Of a DNA stretch of 64,000 nucleotides, positions 50,932 to 59,725 are shown one piece after another (position 1 is the stretch's first letter; every line of letters starts with the position of its first letter). The notes beneath the pieces are model-generated. The model saw nothing but the letters and a program-made list of their open reading frames with translations. It was not told the DNA's origin and made no database searches. This stretch comes from Alsobacter soli (GTDB lineage Bacteria > Pseudomonadota > Alphaproteobacteria > Rhizobiales > Beijerinckiaceae), in the NCBI RefSeq assembly GCF_003004785.1, contig NZ_PVZS01000001.1, forward strand, positions 268,992 to 332,991. The letters run 5' to 3'. The position numbers and the translations under genes were made by a program.

Positions 50932-51843
50932 TCACAATGCTGGATGCACCTCCCGCCAGTGCCGGGCGATGTCGACGCGCCGGGCGATCCAGACCTTGTC
51001 GTGCGACTGCACGTAATCAAGGAAGCGCTCCAGCGCCGCTGCGCGGCCCGGCCGGCCCACCAGTCGGCAATGCAGGCCCACATTGAGCATCTTGGGCGCG
51101 CCCTCCCGCCCTTCCCTGTAGAGCACGTCGAAGGAGTCCTTCAGGTAGGCGAAGAACTGGTCGCCGCTGTTGAACCCCTGCGCCGTCGCGAAGCGCATGT
51201 CGTTGGAGTCGAGCGTGTACGGGATGACGAGGTGCGGGCCCTTGCTGGAGGGGATCCAGTAAGGCAGGTCGTCCGCGTAGCTGTCCGACGAGTAGAGGAA
51301 TCCCCCCTCCTCCGCGACAAGGCGCTGCGTGTTCATCGAGCAGCGGCCCGTGTACCAGCCGAGCGGCCGCTCGCCCGTGATCTCCGTATGGAGCCGGATC
51401 GCCTCGGCGATCTGTCGCCGCTCCTCCTCCTCGGGCATGTCCTTGTGCTCGACCCATTTGAGGCCGTGGCTGGCGATCTCCCAGCCGGCCTCCTGCATGG
51501 CCGCCACCTGCTCGCGTCCCCGCGCCATCGCGGTGGCGACGCCATAGACCGTCACCGGGGCGTTACGGCTCGTGAACAGCCGGTGCAGGCGCCAGAAGCC
51601 GGCGCGGGCGCCGTATTCGTAGATCGACTCCATGTTCCAGTGCCGCTGCCCCGGCCAGGGCGCGGCGCCGACGATCTCGGACAGGAACGCTTCTGAGGCC
51701 GGGTCGCCATGCAGGACGTTGTTCTCGCCCCCCTCCTCGTAGTTGACGACGAACTGAACGCAGACATGAGCGCCGCCCGGCCACTGCGGGTCGGGCGCTG
51801 TGCGGCCATAGCCAAGCATGTCGCGCGGATAGGTCTCGGTCAT
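50932..51843 (-). CDS. puuE: PuuE-type allantoinase / polysaccharide-deacetylase-family hydrolase
   Basis: This 303-aa protein of the NodB-fold family has the PuuE-like start YPRDMLGYGRTAPDPQWPGG, QFVVNYEEGGEN, the HGLKW metal His region (IASHGLKWVEH), RPLGWYTGRCSMNT and YSSDSYADDLPYW. PuuE proteins are cofactor-independent allantoinases in purine breakdown; related sequences are annotated as general deacetylases. No other purine catabolic genes are nearby, so the substrate is uncertain. It is upstream of the TAXI gene on the same strand, with a repeat between. Confidence 0.85.
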   Translation of the reverse strand: MTETYPRDMLGYGRTAPDPQWPGGAHVCVQFVVNYEEGGENNVLHGDPASEAFLSEIVGAAPWPGQRHWNMESIYEYGARAGFWRLHRLFTSRNAPVTVYGVATAMARGREQVAAMQEAGWEIASHGLKWVEHKDMPEEEERRQIAEAIRLHTEITGERPLGWYTGRCSMNTQRLVAEEGGFLYSSDSYADDLPYWIPSSKGPHLVIPYTLDSNDMRFATAQGFNSGDQFFAYLKDSFDVLYREGREGAPKMLNVGLHCRLVGRPGRAAALERFLDYVQSHDKVWIARRVDIARHWREVHPAL

Positions 51844-51974
51844 TGGACAGGCTCCGGAAGCGGGGTCTCGACGGCAGAGAAGCGCGCGCGCCGCGCCGTT
51901 TCAAGCCGGCGGTTTGCAGGCCTGCCCCCGTCTGCTACGGAAGCGCCGCGCTCCCCTGTCATCGCCAGCCCGCC

Positions 51975-53078
51975 GTGCCCGACCAGTCCCTGATCCGCCG
52001 CGCCGTCCTCGCCGACCTCGACGCCCTCGAGGCGATCGAGAACCGCGTCTTCGACACCGATCGCCTGTCCCGGCGCTCGCTGCGCTACTACATCACGACC
52101 GACAAGGACGCGCTGCTCGTCTTGGAGCGCGGCGGCGCCGTGCTGGGCTACGCCCTCGTGGCTTTCCGCCGCGGCGCGGCCCTGGCGCGGCTCTACTCCA
52201 TCGCGATTCTGCCCGAGGCCGGAGGGGCCGGGCTTGGGCGCAAGCTGCTGGGCGCCGTGGAGGCGGAAGCGGAGGCCCGCGGCTGCATCTTCCTGCGCCT
52301 GGAGGTCCGGGCCGACAACACCGCCGCCATCAAGCTCTACGAGCGCAGCGGTTACCGCCGCTTCGGCGTCTACGACGACTACTACGAGGACCACCAGGAC
52401 GCCCTGCGCTACGAGAAGCGCCTCGCGCATCACGCGACGCCGAACCGGCAGCCGCCGCCCTTCTACGCGCAGACGCTCGATTTCACCTGCGGCCCCTGCT
52501 GCCTGATGATGGCGCTGGGCTGGGCCGACCCCGGCTACCGCCCAAGCCGGTCCGCCGAGATCCGCCTCTGGCGGGAGGCCACGACCGTCTACATGACATC
52601 CGGGCTGGGAGGCTGCGAGCCCTACGGCCTGGCCGCCACCCTCGCCCGCCACGGCCTGAAGCCGGAGCTGCGGCTCTCGCACGAGGGGCCCTTCTTCCTG
52701 GATGGCGTGCGCAGCCCCGACAAGAAGGAGGTCATGCGCATCACCCAGGAGGAGTTCCGGGCCGAGGCGCTCGGCGGGGGCGTGCAGATCGGCCCTGCCC
52801 TGGACCAGGCCTCCCTCGCCGCCATTCTGGACGAGGGCGCGATAGCCATCGTGCTGGTCTCCGGCTACCGCATGTTCCGCAAGAAGGTTCCGCACTGGCT
52901 TCTGGCGCACGGCCATGACGGCCGGCATGTCTTCGTCAACGACCCCTGGGTCGAGACCGCGGAGCTGGAGACGGACGTGGCGGCCGCCAACCTGCCCATC
53001 CCGGCCGAGGAATTCCAGCGCATGGCCCGCTACGGGCAGGAAGACCTGCGGGCGGCCGTGGTGATCCGGAAAGGCTGA
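51975..53078 (+). CDS. Fusion of GNAT acetyltransferase and peptidase C39-like domain
   Basis: This 367-aa two-domain protein has a RimI-like GNAT N-acetyltransferase at about 5-150 (acetyl-CoA loop EAGGAGLGRKLL, then DNTAAIKLYERSGY). A C39-like cysteine peptidase domain follows from about 165 to the end. Its candidate nucleophile is Cys172 in FTCGPCCLMMA, with His and Asp in HWLLAHGHDGRHVFVNDPW. C39 domains often cut leader peptides at double-glycine sites. GTG 51975 is the best start. It is divergent from puuE and alone. Combined acetylation and cleavage of one peptide substrate is inferred. Confidence 0.85.
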   Translation: MPDQSLIRRAVLADLDALEAIENRVFDTDRLSRRSLRYYITTDKDALLVLERGGAVLGYALVAFRRGAALARLYSIAILPEAGGAGLGRKLLGAVEAEAEARGCIFLRLEVRADNTAAIKLYERSGYRRFGVYDDYYEDHQDALRYEKRLAHHATPNRQPPPFYAQTLDFTCGPCCLMMALGWADPGYRPSRSAEIRLWREATTVYMTSGLGGCEPYGLAATLARHGLKPELRLSHEGPFFLDGVRSPDKKEVMRITQEEFRAEALGGGVQIGPALDQASLAAILDEGAIAIVLVSGYRMFRKKVPHWLLAHGHDGRHVFVNDPWVETAELETDVAAANLPIPAEEFQRMARYGQEDLRAAVVIRKG

Positions 53079-53128
53079 CGCAAGCGCCTGAACCGCTCAG
53101 CCCGCTGGCGAGCGCCCGATCTCTCCGC

Positions 53129-53180
53129 CGTCATCCCCGGCGGCGCGAAGCGCCGGGAAGGGGATCCAGGAGCAACGCGC
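53129..53180. repeat. Family B intergenic repeat, single arm
   Basis: CGTCATCCCCGGCGGCGCGAAG...GGGAAGGGGATCCAGG matches the left arm at 50768. It lies between the convergent GNAT-C39 gene and the second gamma-glutamyltransferase gene. Confidence 0.75.
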
Positions 53181-53234
53181 GCCCAACGCGCCTTCGGCGC
53201 GCCGGGGAGCAAGTCAGGAACCAAGCGGGCTCGT

Positions 53235-54821
53235 TCACCACCCCAGCGCCATTCCGTCCTTGCGGTGATCCGACGCGCCGAACAGGGCGCCCTTCTCGCG
53301 GTCGATCCAGATGGCCTGGCAACCGCCCGTGGGATCGTCCGTGAGGGCCACTGTGTGTCCGCGGCCCTTGAGGTCGGCCACGATCTCCGGGCGGATGGAA
53401 TCTTCGATCGTCAGCACGCCGTCGAACGCGAAGGAGCGCGGCGCGTCGGAGGCCTCCTGCGGGCTCATGCCGAGCTCGAACACCCGGGCGATGAAATGCG
53501 CGTGGCCCGCCGACTGGTACTGCCCGCCCATGACGCCGAAGGGCATGACGCAATGCCCGCCCTGGGTCACCATGCCCGGGATGATGGTGTGCATCGGCCT
53601 CTTGCGCGGCGCGATGGCGTTGGCGTGCCCCGGGACGAGCCGGAAGCTGAGCCCGCGGTTCTGCAGCACCACGCCCGCCTTCGGGGCGTAGATGCCGCTC
53701 CCGAACCCCGCGAACAGCGAGTTGATGAACGAGATCGCGTTGAGGTCCCGGTCCACCACGGTCAGGTAGATGGTGTCCTTGTGGATTGCCTCGTCCCAGC
53801 TCTCGGCCGGGGCGGAGCGGTCCATGCGGATGCCCTCGCGCAGGCGCGCGATGAACGGCTCGGACAGGACGCGGTCGACGTCCACCGGCGTGACGGACGG
53901 GTCGCACACGATGAAGTCGCGCAACCGGTACGCCGCCTTGGTGGCCTCGGCGTGGATGTGGACCCGGTCCGCCTCGCTGGCGTTGCGCAGGTCGAAGCCG
54001 GCCATGATGCGCATGATCACCAGCGCCGCGAGGCCCTGCCCGTTGGGCGGGCACTCGTGGACCGTGACGCCGGCGTAGTCGGCCGCGATCGGGGCGACAT
54101 AGTCGGAGGTCTGGGCCGCGAAGTCGTCCACCGTGTGGAGGCCGCCGAGCTCGCGCAGCGTGGCGACGATCTCCTCGGCCACCGAGCCCTCGTAGAACGC
54201 CTTGCGCCCGTGCTTCGCGACGGCCCGCAGGGTCGCGCCCAGCGCCGGCTGCGCCCGGCGCTCGCCGACCGCCGGGGCCTGGCCGCCCGGCAGGTACTGC
54301 GCCGCCGCCGCGGGGTTGCGCGACAGCTTGTCCGTGAGCTTCGCCCAGTCATACGCCACCCGGGGCGTCACCCGGAAGCCGTTCTCGGCAAACCCGATGG
54401 CGGGGGCGAACAGCCGCTCCAGAGGCAGGCTGCCATGGTCCTCATGCAGCCGGCACCAGGCGTCGATGGCGCCCGGCACGGTGACGGCGTGCGGCGTCAG
54501 GTCGGGGATCGCGGTCATGCCGCGCTCCTGGTACCACCCCAGCGTGGCGGCCGCCGGCGCCCGGCCGGAGCCGTTGAGCGCGATCGGCATGCCGCCCTTT
54601 GGCGCGTAGAGCGCGAAGCAGTCGCCGCCGATGCCGGTCATGTGCGGGTCCACCACGCACTGCACAGCCACGCCCGCGATGGCGGCGTCCACCGCGTTGC
54701 CGCCCTCGCGCAGCACGTCCAGCGCCGCGACCGAGGAGGCCGGGTGTGACGTGGCGACCATGCCGCGGTCGCCGATCGCCATGGATCGGCCGGGCGTGAC
54801 GAAATCGCGGGTGGTGCGCAT
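53235..54821 (-). CDS. Gamma-glutamyltransferase family protein (2)
   Basis: This 528-aa Ntn-hydrolase family member has the N-terminal pattern [27 protein letters not shown], read in parts, the auto-processing Thr in [17 protein letters not shown], the loop [19 protein letters not shown], and C-terminal [11 protein letters not shown]. No signal peptide is present, so it is probably cytosolic. It shares domain order with the homologue at 47119-48714 but is distinct in sequence. GGAGGAATCCC precedes ATG 54821. It stands next to, but is transcribed separately from, the Liv operon. Substrate is not determined. Confidence 0.88.
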   Translation of the reverse strand: MRTTRDFVTPGRSMAIGDRGMVATSHPASSVAALDVLREGGNAVDAAIAGVAVQCVVDPHMTGIGGDCFALYAPKGGMPIALNGSGRAPAAATLGWYQERGMTAIPDLTPHAVTVPGAIDAWCRLHEDHGSLPLERLFAPAIGFAENGFRVTPRVAYDWAKLTDKLSRNPAAAAQYLPGGQAPAVGERRAQPALGATLRAVAKHGRKAFYEGSVAEEIVATLRELGGLHTVDDFAAQTSDYVAPIAADYAGVTVHECPPNGQGLAALVIMRIMAGFDLRNASEADRVHIHAEATKAAYRLRDFIVCDPSVTPVDVDRVLSEPFIARLREGIRMDRSAPAESWDEAIHKDTIYLTVVDRDLNAISFINSLFAGFGSGIYAPKAGVVLQNRGLSFRLVPGHANAIAPRKRPMHTIIPGMVTQGGHCVMPFGVMGGQYQSAGHAHFIARVFELGMSPQEASDAPRSFAFDGVLTIEDSIRPEIVADLKGRGHTVALTDDPTGGCQAIWIDREKGALFGASDHRKDGMALGW

Positions 54822-54935
54822 GGGATTCCTCCAGGATTTTGGGGAAATGCAGACCCCGGCGCGGCCGCGGCGTCAAGGCCGCGCGGCGCATGGCTGAGGC
54901 GAGAAGCGAGCCTCCGGGCGAAGAACGATGGAAGG

Positions 54936-56168
54936 TCAGCCCACGGGCCGCTCGTCCGCGATGACCTTGCCGTCGTTGGGCAGGGACCCCGGCGCGACCA
55001 GCTCGACCCGGGCGCGCAGCTTGGTGAAGGCCTGGACGCTCTCGCCCAGCGCCGCCACCAGCGCGTCGGAACAGGCCGCGCTCTCGGCCCGCAGCGTGAA
55101 CACGTCCTGTTCGTTCTCGCGGGTCACCACCGCGCGCAGGCGGCCGATTTCGGGATGACGCTTCGCCACCGCGGCGATCTGCTCCGGGCGGACGAACAGG
55201 CCCTTCACCTTGGCGGTCTGGTCGGCCCGGCCCATCCAGCCCTTGATCCGCATGGCCGTGCGCCCGCACGGCGAGGGCCCCGCCAGCACGGCCGTGAGGT
55301 CGCCCAGCGCCAGGCGGATCACCGGATGATGAGGGTCGAGCGACGTCACCAGCAGCTCGCCCACCTCCCCCTCCGGCACGGGGTCGCCCGTGCCCGGCCG
55401 CACGATCTCCAGGATGAACTCCTCGCTGGCGACCAGCCCCTCGCGGGCCGGCGTCTCGTACGCGATCACGCCCACGTCGGCCGTCGCATAGGCCTGGTAG
55501 GCCTCCACCCCGCGCTCGCGCAGGTGGTCGCGAAGCGACGGCGGAAACGCCGCGCCGGACACCAGCGCCTTGCGGATGGAGGACGCGTCCCGGCCGGCCT
55601 CGGCCGCCTTGTCGAGCAGGATCTTCAGGAAGTCGGGCGTGCCCGTGTAGGCCATCGGTCGCAGGTGCTCGATCACCTCGAGCTGCTGCTCCGTGTTGCC
55701 GGGCCCCGCCGGGATCACCGGGCAGCCCAAAGCGCGCGCGCCGGAATCCAGGATGAAGCCGCCCGGCACGAGGTGGTAGCTGAAGGTGTTCAGGACGATA
55801 TCGCCGGCCCGGAAACCGGCCGCATGGAGCGCGCGCGCCGCCCGCCAGGGGTCCGGCCCCCGCCCTTCGGGCTCGAAGATCGGCCCCGGCGAGGCGAACA
55901 GCCGGCCGAAATGCCCGACCGGCTCCGCCACGAAGCCTGCGAAGGGCGGATCCGCCTTTTGCCGCCCCGGCAGCTCGGACTTGCGCAGCACCGGCAGCTT
56001 CGCCAACGCCTCGCGGCTGGTGACGGAGACGGGATCCACCGCGCCGAGATGCGCGGCCCAGCCCGGCCCGGACAGCGCGTTGGCGATCACATGCGGGAGG
56101 CGGGCGAACTGGTCGGCCTCGCGCTCGGCGGGCGAGCGCGTTTCGAGCGCGTCGTAGTGGTCGGACAT
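54936..56168 (-). CDS. Phenylacetate-CoA-ligase-like AMP-binding protein with altered P-loop
   Basis: This 410-aa protein of the PaaK-like adenylate-forming family has the core ALVSGAAFPPSLRDHL, YATADVGVIAYE, KGWMGRADQTAKVKGLFVRPEQI and the terminal catalytic-Lys region NDGKVIADE. The usual phosphate loop (S/T-S-G-T-T-G-K/R-P) is replaced by RLFASPGPIFEPEG, so ATP binding may differ. It is the last gene of the Liv transport operon and begins about 18 bp after livF ends. It probably activates the imported acid to a CoA ester or acts with the second ligase; the acid is unknown. Confidence 0.82.
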   Translation of the reverse strand: MSDHYDALETRSPAEREADQFARLPHVIANALSGPGWAAHLGAVDPVSVTSREALAKLPVLRKSELPGRQKADPPFAGFVAEPVGHFGRLFASPGPIFEPEGRGPDPWRAARALHAAGFRAGDIVLNTFSYHLVPGGFILDSGARALGCPVIPAGPGNTEQQLEVIEHLRPMAYTGTPDFLKILLDKAAEAGRDASSIRKALVSGAAFPPSLRDHLRERGVEAYQAYATADVGVIAYETPAREGLVASEEFILEIVRPGTGDPVPEGEVGELLVTSLDPHHPVIRLALGDLTAVLAGPSPCGRTAMRIKGWMGRADQTAKVKGLFVRPEQIAAVAKRHPEIGRLRAVVTRENEQDVFTLRAESAACSDALVAALGESVQAFTKLRARVELVAPGSLPNDGKVIADERPVG

Positions 56169-56185
56169 GCGTTTCCCTTGCGGCC

Positions 56186-57034
56186 TCAGGCGAGCCAGCG
56201 CTTGCGGCGCTTGTAGCTCTTCACCTCGCGGAAGCTCTTGCGGTCGGCGCCCGCGACGCCGAGGTAGAACTCTTTCACGTCCTCGTTCTCGCGCAGCGCG
56301 TCGGCTGCCCCGTCCATCACGACGCGGCCGGTCTCCAGGATGTAGCCGTAGGTCGCGTAGCGCAGCGCGATGTTCGTGTTCTGCTCGGCCAGGAGGAAGG
56401 ACACGCCCTCCTTCTGGTTCAGCGTGCGGACGATCTCGAAGATCTCCTCCACCACCTGAGGCGCCAGCCCCATGGAGGGCTCGTCCAGCAGGATCATCTT
56501 GGGCCGGGACATCATCGCCCGGCCGATGGCGCACATCTGCTGCTCCCCGCCGGAGGTGTAGCCCGCGATGGACCCCTTCCGCTGCCGCAGGCGGGGGAAG
56601 TAGTCGTAGATCATCTCCATGTCGCGCCGGATCGCGGCGTTACCGTCGCGGCGCGTGAACGCGCCGGTGAGCAGGTTCTCCTCGATGGTGAGGTGGCCGA
56701 AGCAGTGGCGGCCCTCCATCACCTGGATGCACCCGCGGCGCACCAGGTCGTTCGGCGTCAGCCGGTCGACGCGCTGGCCGTCGAACTCCACCGTGCCCTT
56801 CGTCACCTCGCCGCGCTCGGCGTGGAGAAGGTTCGAGATGGCTTTCAGGGTCGTGGTCTTGCCGGCCCCGTTGGCGCCCAGCAGCGCAACGATGCCGCCC
56901 TTCGGCACCGTCAGCGAAACGCCCTTCAGCACCAGGATGACGTGGTCGTAGACCACCTCGATGTTGTTGACGGCCAGGATCGTCTCCGCGACGGGCGCGG
57001 CTGTGGCGTCGTGAGGTGCCAAGGCGGCGGTCAT
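56186..57034 (-). CDS. livF: Branched-chain amino-acid-type ABC transporter ATP-binding protein (LivF)
   Basis: This 282-aa ATPase has Walker A GANGAGKTTTLKA, signature YTSGGEQQMCAIGRAM, Walker B MILLDEPSMGLAPQ and the H-loop region LLAEQNTN. ATG 57034 with a distant GAGG is chosen because the longer frame reads into a family A repeat and has no family sequence. With LivG it powers LivHM import. It is separated from livK by a repeat. Confidence 0.9.
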   Translation of the reverse strand: MTAALAPHDATAAPVAETILAVNNIEVVYDHVILVLKGVSLTVPKGGIVALLGANGAGKTTTLKAISNLLHAERGEVTKGTVEFDGQRVDRLTPNDLVRRGCIQVMEGRHCFGHLTIEENLLTGAFTRRDGNAAIRRDMEMIYDYFPRLRQRKGSIAGYTSGGEQQMCAIGRAMMSRPKMILLDEPSMGLAPQVVEEIFEIVRTLNQKEGVSFLLAEQNTNIALRYATYGYILETGRVVMDGAADALRENEDVKEFYLGVAGADRKSFREVKSYKRRKRWLA

Positions 57035-57070
57035 GGCGATAAGCCTCGGGGTCTGTTCATGCGCCGGAAC

Positions 57071-57155
57071 CGTCATTGCGAGGAGCGGAGCGACGAAGCA
57101 ATCCAGGCGTGGGCGCGAGCCGCCCTGGATTGCTTCGCTGCGCTCGCAATGATGG
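57071..57155. repeat. REP-like palindromic element (family A) between livK and livF
   Basis: CGTCATTGCGAGGAGCGGAG...AAGCAATCCAGG pairs with CCTGGATTGCTTCGCTGCGCTCGCAATGATGG. It matches copies at 5545 and 30272. Lying after livK, it could set differential mRNA stability within the operon. Confidence 0.88.
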
Positions 57156-57200
57156 AAGAAGAGGCGGTCGCACCGGAGCGCGACCACCGTTATCAAACGC

Positions 57201-58550
57201 TCACGAAGCCTTGTCGCAGGGCTCGCTGCGCTTGGGCCAGCCGGGGTTCTTCTCGGCGTAGTCCTGGGCGGCGGCGTCGAGCAGCGGCTTCACCTTGTCG
57301 GGCATGGGCTCGATGGGGTCCGTGATCTTGACCCACTTGGCGCCGTCCCACTGCTGGATGAAGGCGGGGCGGTGGCCGTTGTGGTTGTCGCAGGTGAGCT
57401 TCAGCGTCCCGGTGAAGCCGGCGAGGCCGAGCTCCTTCAGGCGCGCCTCGTCGAGGTTCAGGTTCTCGAGGCCGCGCCGGACGTCGGCGCCGTCCACCGC
57501 CTTCTTGCCGGTGATCTTCTGCGCCTGGGCGATCCCTTCGGCGATCAACAGCGAGTTGTAGACGCCGCGGTTGTAGAGCAGCTCGCCAACCTTGTCCTTG
57601 TTGGCCTTGCTCAGCCCCTTGTCGACCACGAACTTCTGGATGTCCTTCAGCGCCGGGTAATCGGTTCCGATCCCGTGCCAGTTGATCATCTTGAAGCCCT
57701 TGGCGCCGTCCGTGCCCCTGATGTCATCCTCGCCCGGCCACCAGATCGAGACGAACTTCTCCATCGGGTAGTTGATCTTGGCGGCTTCCTTGATGGCGGT
57801 CGGGTTCATGGCGCCCCAGCCGTACATCACCATGAAGTCCGGCCGGTCGCGCCGCACCGAGAGCCACTGAGACGACTGGTTCTGCATGTCGCCGGGGGCG
57901 ACCGGGTAGAGCTTCAGGTCGAAGCCGAAGTCCTTGGCGAGCTGCTCGAACAGCGGGATCGGCTCCTTGCCGAATCCGCCGTCGAAGTAGATGTAGCCGA
58001 TCTTCTTGCCCTTGAGCTTCTCGAGCCCGCCCTCCTGCTGGCCGATATAGCGCAGGATGATGCCGAGGCCGTCCCAGTAGGTGTCCGGCGGATTGAACAC
58101 CCACGGGAAGATGTCGCCGCGGGCGGAGGCCGAGAGGCCATAGGCCATGGACAGGATCGGGATCTTGTCCACCGACGCCTTCGGGATCAGCGGCAGGGTG
58201 ATGCCGGTGGACCAGGGATTGACGACGACGGGCTTCTTGCCCTTCACGGCGTCATAGCACTCCAGGCCCTTCTTCGTGTCGTACCCGGTCTCGCACTCGT
58301 CCAGGACGATCTTCACGCCTCCGATGCCGCCGTCGCGCTCGTTGAGCATGGTCAGGTAGTCGCGCATGCCGTCGGCGATCGGGATGCCGGAGCCCGCGAA
58401 GGGGCCGGTGCGGTAGGTGAACAGCGGGACGTAGATGCCTTCCTGCGCGGCCGCCTGGCCGATGGTCGCGGCTGAGCCGAGCGCGGTTGCGCCCAGCAGC
58501 GCCGCGGCGGCGAGAACCCTGCGGGCGACGCCCGCCTTACGCTTGGTCAT
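57201..58550 (-). CDS. ABC transporter substrate-binding protein (LivK family)
   Basis: This 449-aa periplasmic binding protein has a signal peptide (about 1-35, ending GQAAAQ). The Periplasmic_binding_6-type fold opens YVPLFTYRTGPFAGSGIPIADGM, read in parts, and continues with GGVKIVLDECETGYD and GYIYFDGGFGKE; the C terminus has paired Cys in LTCDNHNG and SEPCDKAS. It is longer than amino-acid-binding LivK, as seen in relatives for aromatic or organic acids. GAGGGAGAACAG precedes ATG 58550. It is fifth in the operon. The ligand is not identifiable from sequence. Confidence 0.92.
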   Translation of the reverse strand: MTKRKAGVARRVLAAAALLGATALGSAATIGQAAAQEGIYVPLFTYRTGPFAGSGIPIADGMRDYLTMLNERDGGIGGVKIVLDECETGYDTKKGLECYDAVKGKKPVVVNPWSTGITLPLIPKASVDKIPILSMAYGLSASARGDIFPWVFNPPDTYWDGLGIILRYIGQQEGGLEKLKGKKIGYIYFDGGFGKEPIPLFEQLAKDFGFDLKLYPVAPGDMQNQSSQWLSVRRDRPDFMVMYGWGAMNPTAIKEAAKINYPMEKFVSIWWPGEDDIRGTDGAKGFKMINWHGIGTDYPALKDIQKFVVDKGLSKANKDKVGELLYNRGVYNSLLIAEGIAQAQKITGKKAVDGADVRRGLENLNLDEARLKELGLAGFTGTLKLTCDNHNGHRPAFIQQWDGAKWVKITDPIEPMPDKVKPLLDAAAQDYAEKNPGWPKRSEPCDKAS

Positions 58551-58636
58551 TCTGTTCTCCCTCGAGGTCCGCGCCTTTCCGGCGCCGGACTGTTGCGACC
58601 TGGCGGGTTCTGCGCCCGCCTCTTCACCTCCGCTCC

Positions 58637-59713
58637 CTAGTAGGGGAACGGCCAGATTCTCAGCTTCTGCTTGCCCGTCTGCCACAGGCGGGCGAGGCCG
58701 TGCGGCTCGGCGATCAGGAACACGATGATGAGCGCGCCCACGATGATGAACTGCAGGTGCTCCACCGTGGCGGAGGCGATCGGCAGGCCGAGCGCCGCCG
58801 GCAGCATGCGCAGCACGATCGGCAGCATGTAGATGAGCGCCGCGCCCATGAAGGAGCCGATCAGGCTGCCGAGCCCGCCGATGATCACCATGAACAGCAC
58901 CAGGAAGGACTGGTTGATCACGAAGACCTCGGGCTCGGCGCTGCCGTACCAGAGGAACACCATGAGCGCGCCGGCCACGCCGCAGTAGAAGGACGACACC
59001 GCGAAGGCGAGCAGCTTGGTGGTGAGCAGGCGGATGCCCATCAGCTCCGCCGCGATGTCCATGTCGCGCACGGCCATCCAGGCGCGGCCCACCCTGCCGT
59101 GCACCAGGTTGGAGGCGAACCAGGTGAGCGCCGCCACGACGCTGAGCAGCACCAGGTAGCGCGCCGTCGGGGTGGCGTTGGCGCCCGTGATGACCACGCC
59201 GAACAGGGTCCGCTCGGGCACCTCGATCGCGCCGGAGGTGTTGTAGTTCACGAGCCAGGGGATGCGAACGAAGCACCACTGCAGGAAGAACTGCGCCGCC
59301 AGCGTGGCCACCACCAGGTAGAAGCCCTTGATGCGCAGGCTCGGAAGCCCGAACAGCGCGCCCACCCCGGCCGAAACGAAGCCGGAGGCGATGATCCACA
59401 CGAGGATGTTCACGCCCGGGAACCAGCTGGTCAGCTTGTAGCAGGCGTAGGCTCCGACCCCCATGAAGGCGGCCGTGCCGAGCGAGATCAGGCCGGTGTA
59501 GCCGGTGAGGATGTTGAGGCCGATCGCCGCCAGCGAGAACACCAGCGTGGGGATCATCACGCTGGAAAGGAAAAACTGGTTGCCGAAGACGGGGATGATC
59601 ACGAAGGCGATCAGGAGGATGACGGCGATTCCGATCCGGTCCTGCCGGATCGGGAAGATCGCCATGTCGGCGGCGTAGCTGGTCTTGTACTGCCCTGCTT
59701 CGCGGTAGAACAC
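58637..59713 (-). CDS. livM: ABC transporter permease (LivM)
   Basis: This 358-aa inner-membrane permease has about nine to ten helices and the LivM motifs GLNILTGYTGLISLGTAAFMGVGAY, read in parts, SLRIKGFYLVVATLA, and the EAA-like loop RDMDIAAELMGIRLLTTKLLAFAVS, read in parts. GTG 59713 is the start, with GGAG 7 nt upstream. It is 12 bp after livH. It forms the pore with LivH. Confidence 0.93.
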   Translation of the reverse strand: MFYREAGQYKTSYAADMAIFPIRQDRIGIAVILLIAFVIIPVFGNQFFLSSVMIPTLVFSLAAIGLNILTGYTGLISLGTAAFMGVGAYACYKLTSWFPGVNILVWIIASGFVSAGVGALFGLPSLRIKGFYLVVATLAAQFFLQWCFVRIPWLVNYNTSGAIEVPERTLFGVVITGANATPTARYLVLLSVVAALTWFASNLVHGRVGRAWMAVRDMDIAAELMGIRLLTTKLLAFAVSSFYCGVAGALMVFLWYGSAEPEVFVINQSFLVLFMVIIGGLGSLIGSFMGAALIYMLPIVLRMLPAALGLPIASATVEHLQFIIVGALIIVFLIAEPHGLARLWQTGKQKLRIWPFPY

Positions 59714-59725
59714 GGACCGGCTCCG

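Noticed and set aside
58551..59399. N-terminal extension of the livK frame into livM
   Set aside because: The extension is livM read out of frame. A signal peptide and Shine-Dalgarno define the real start at 58550.
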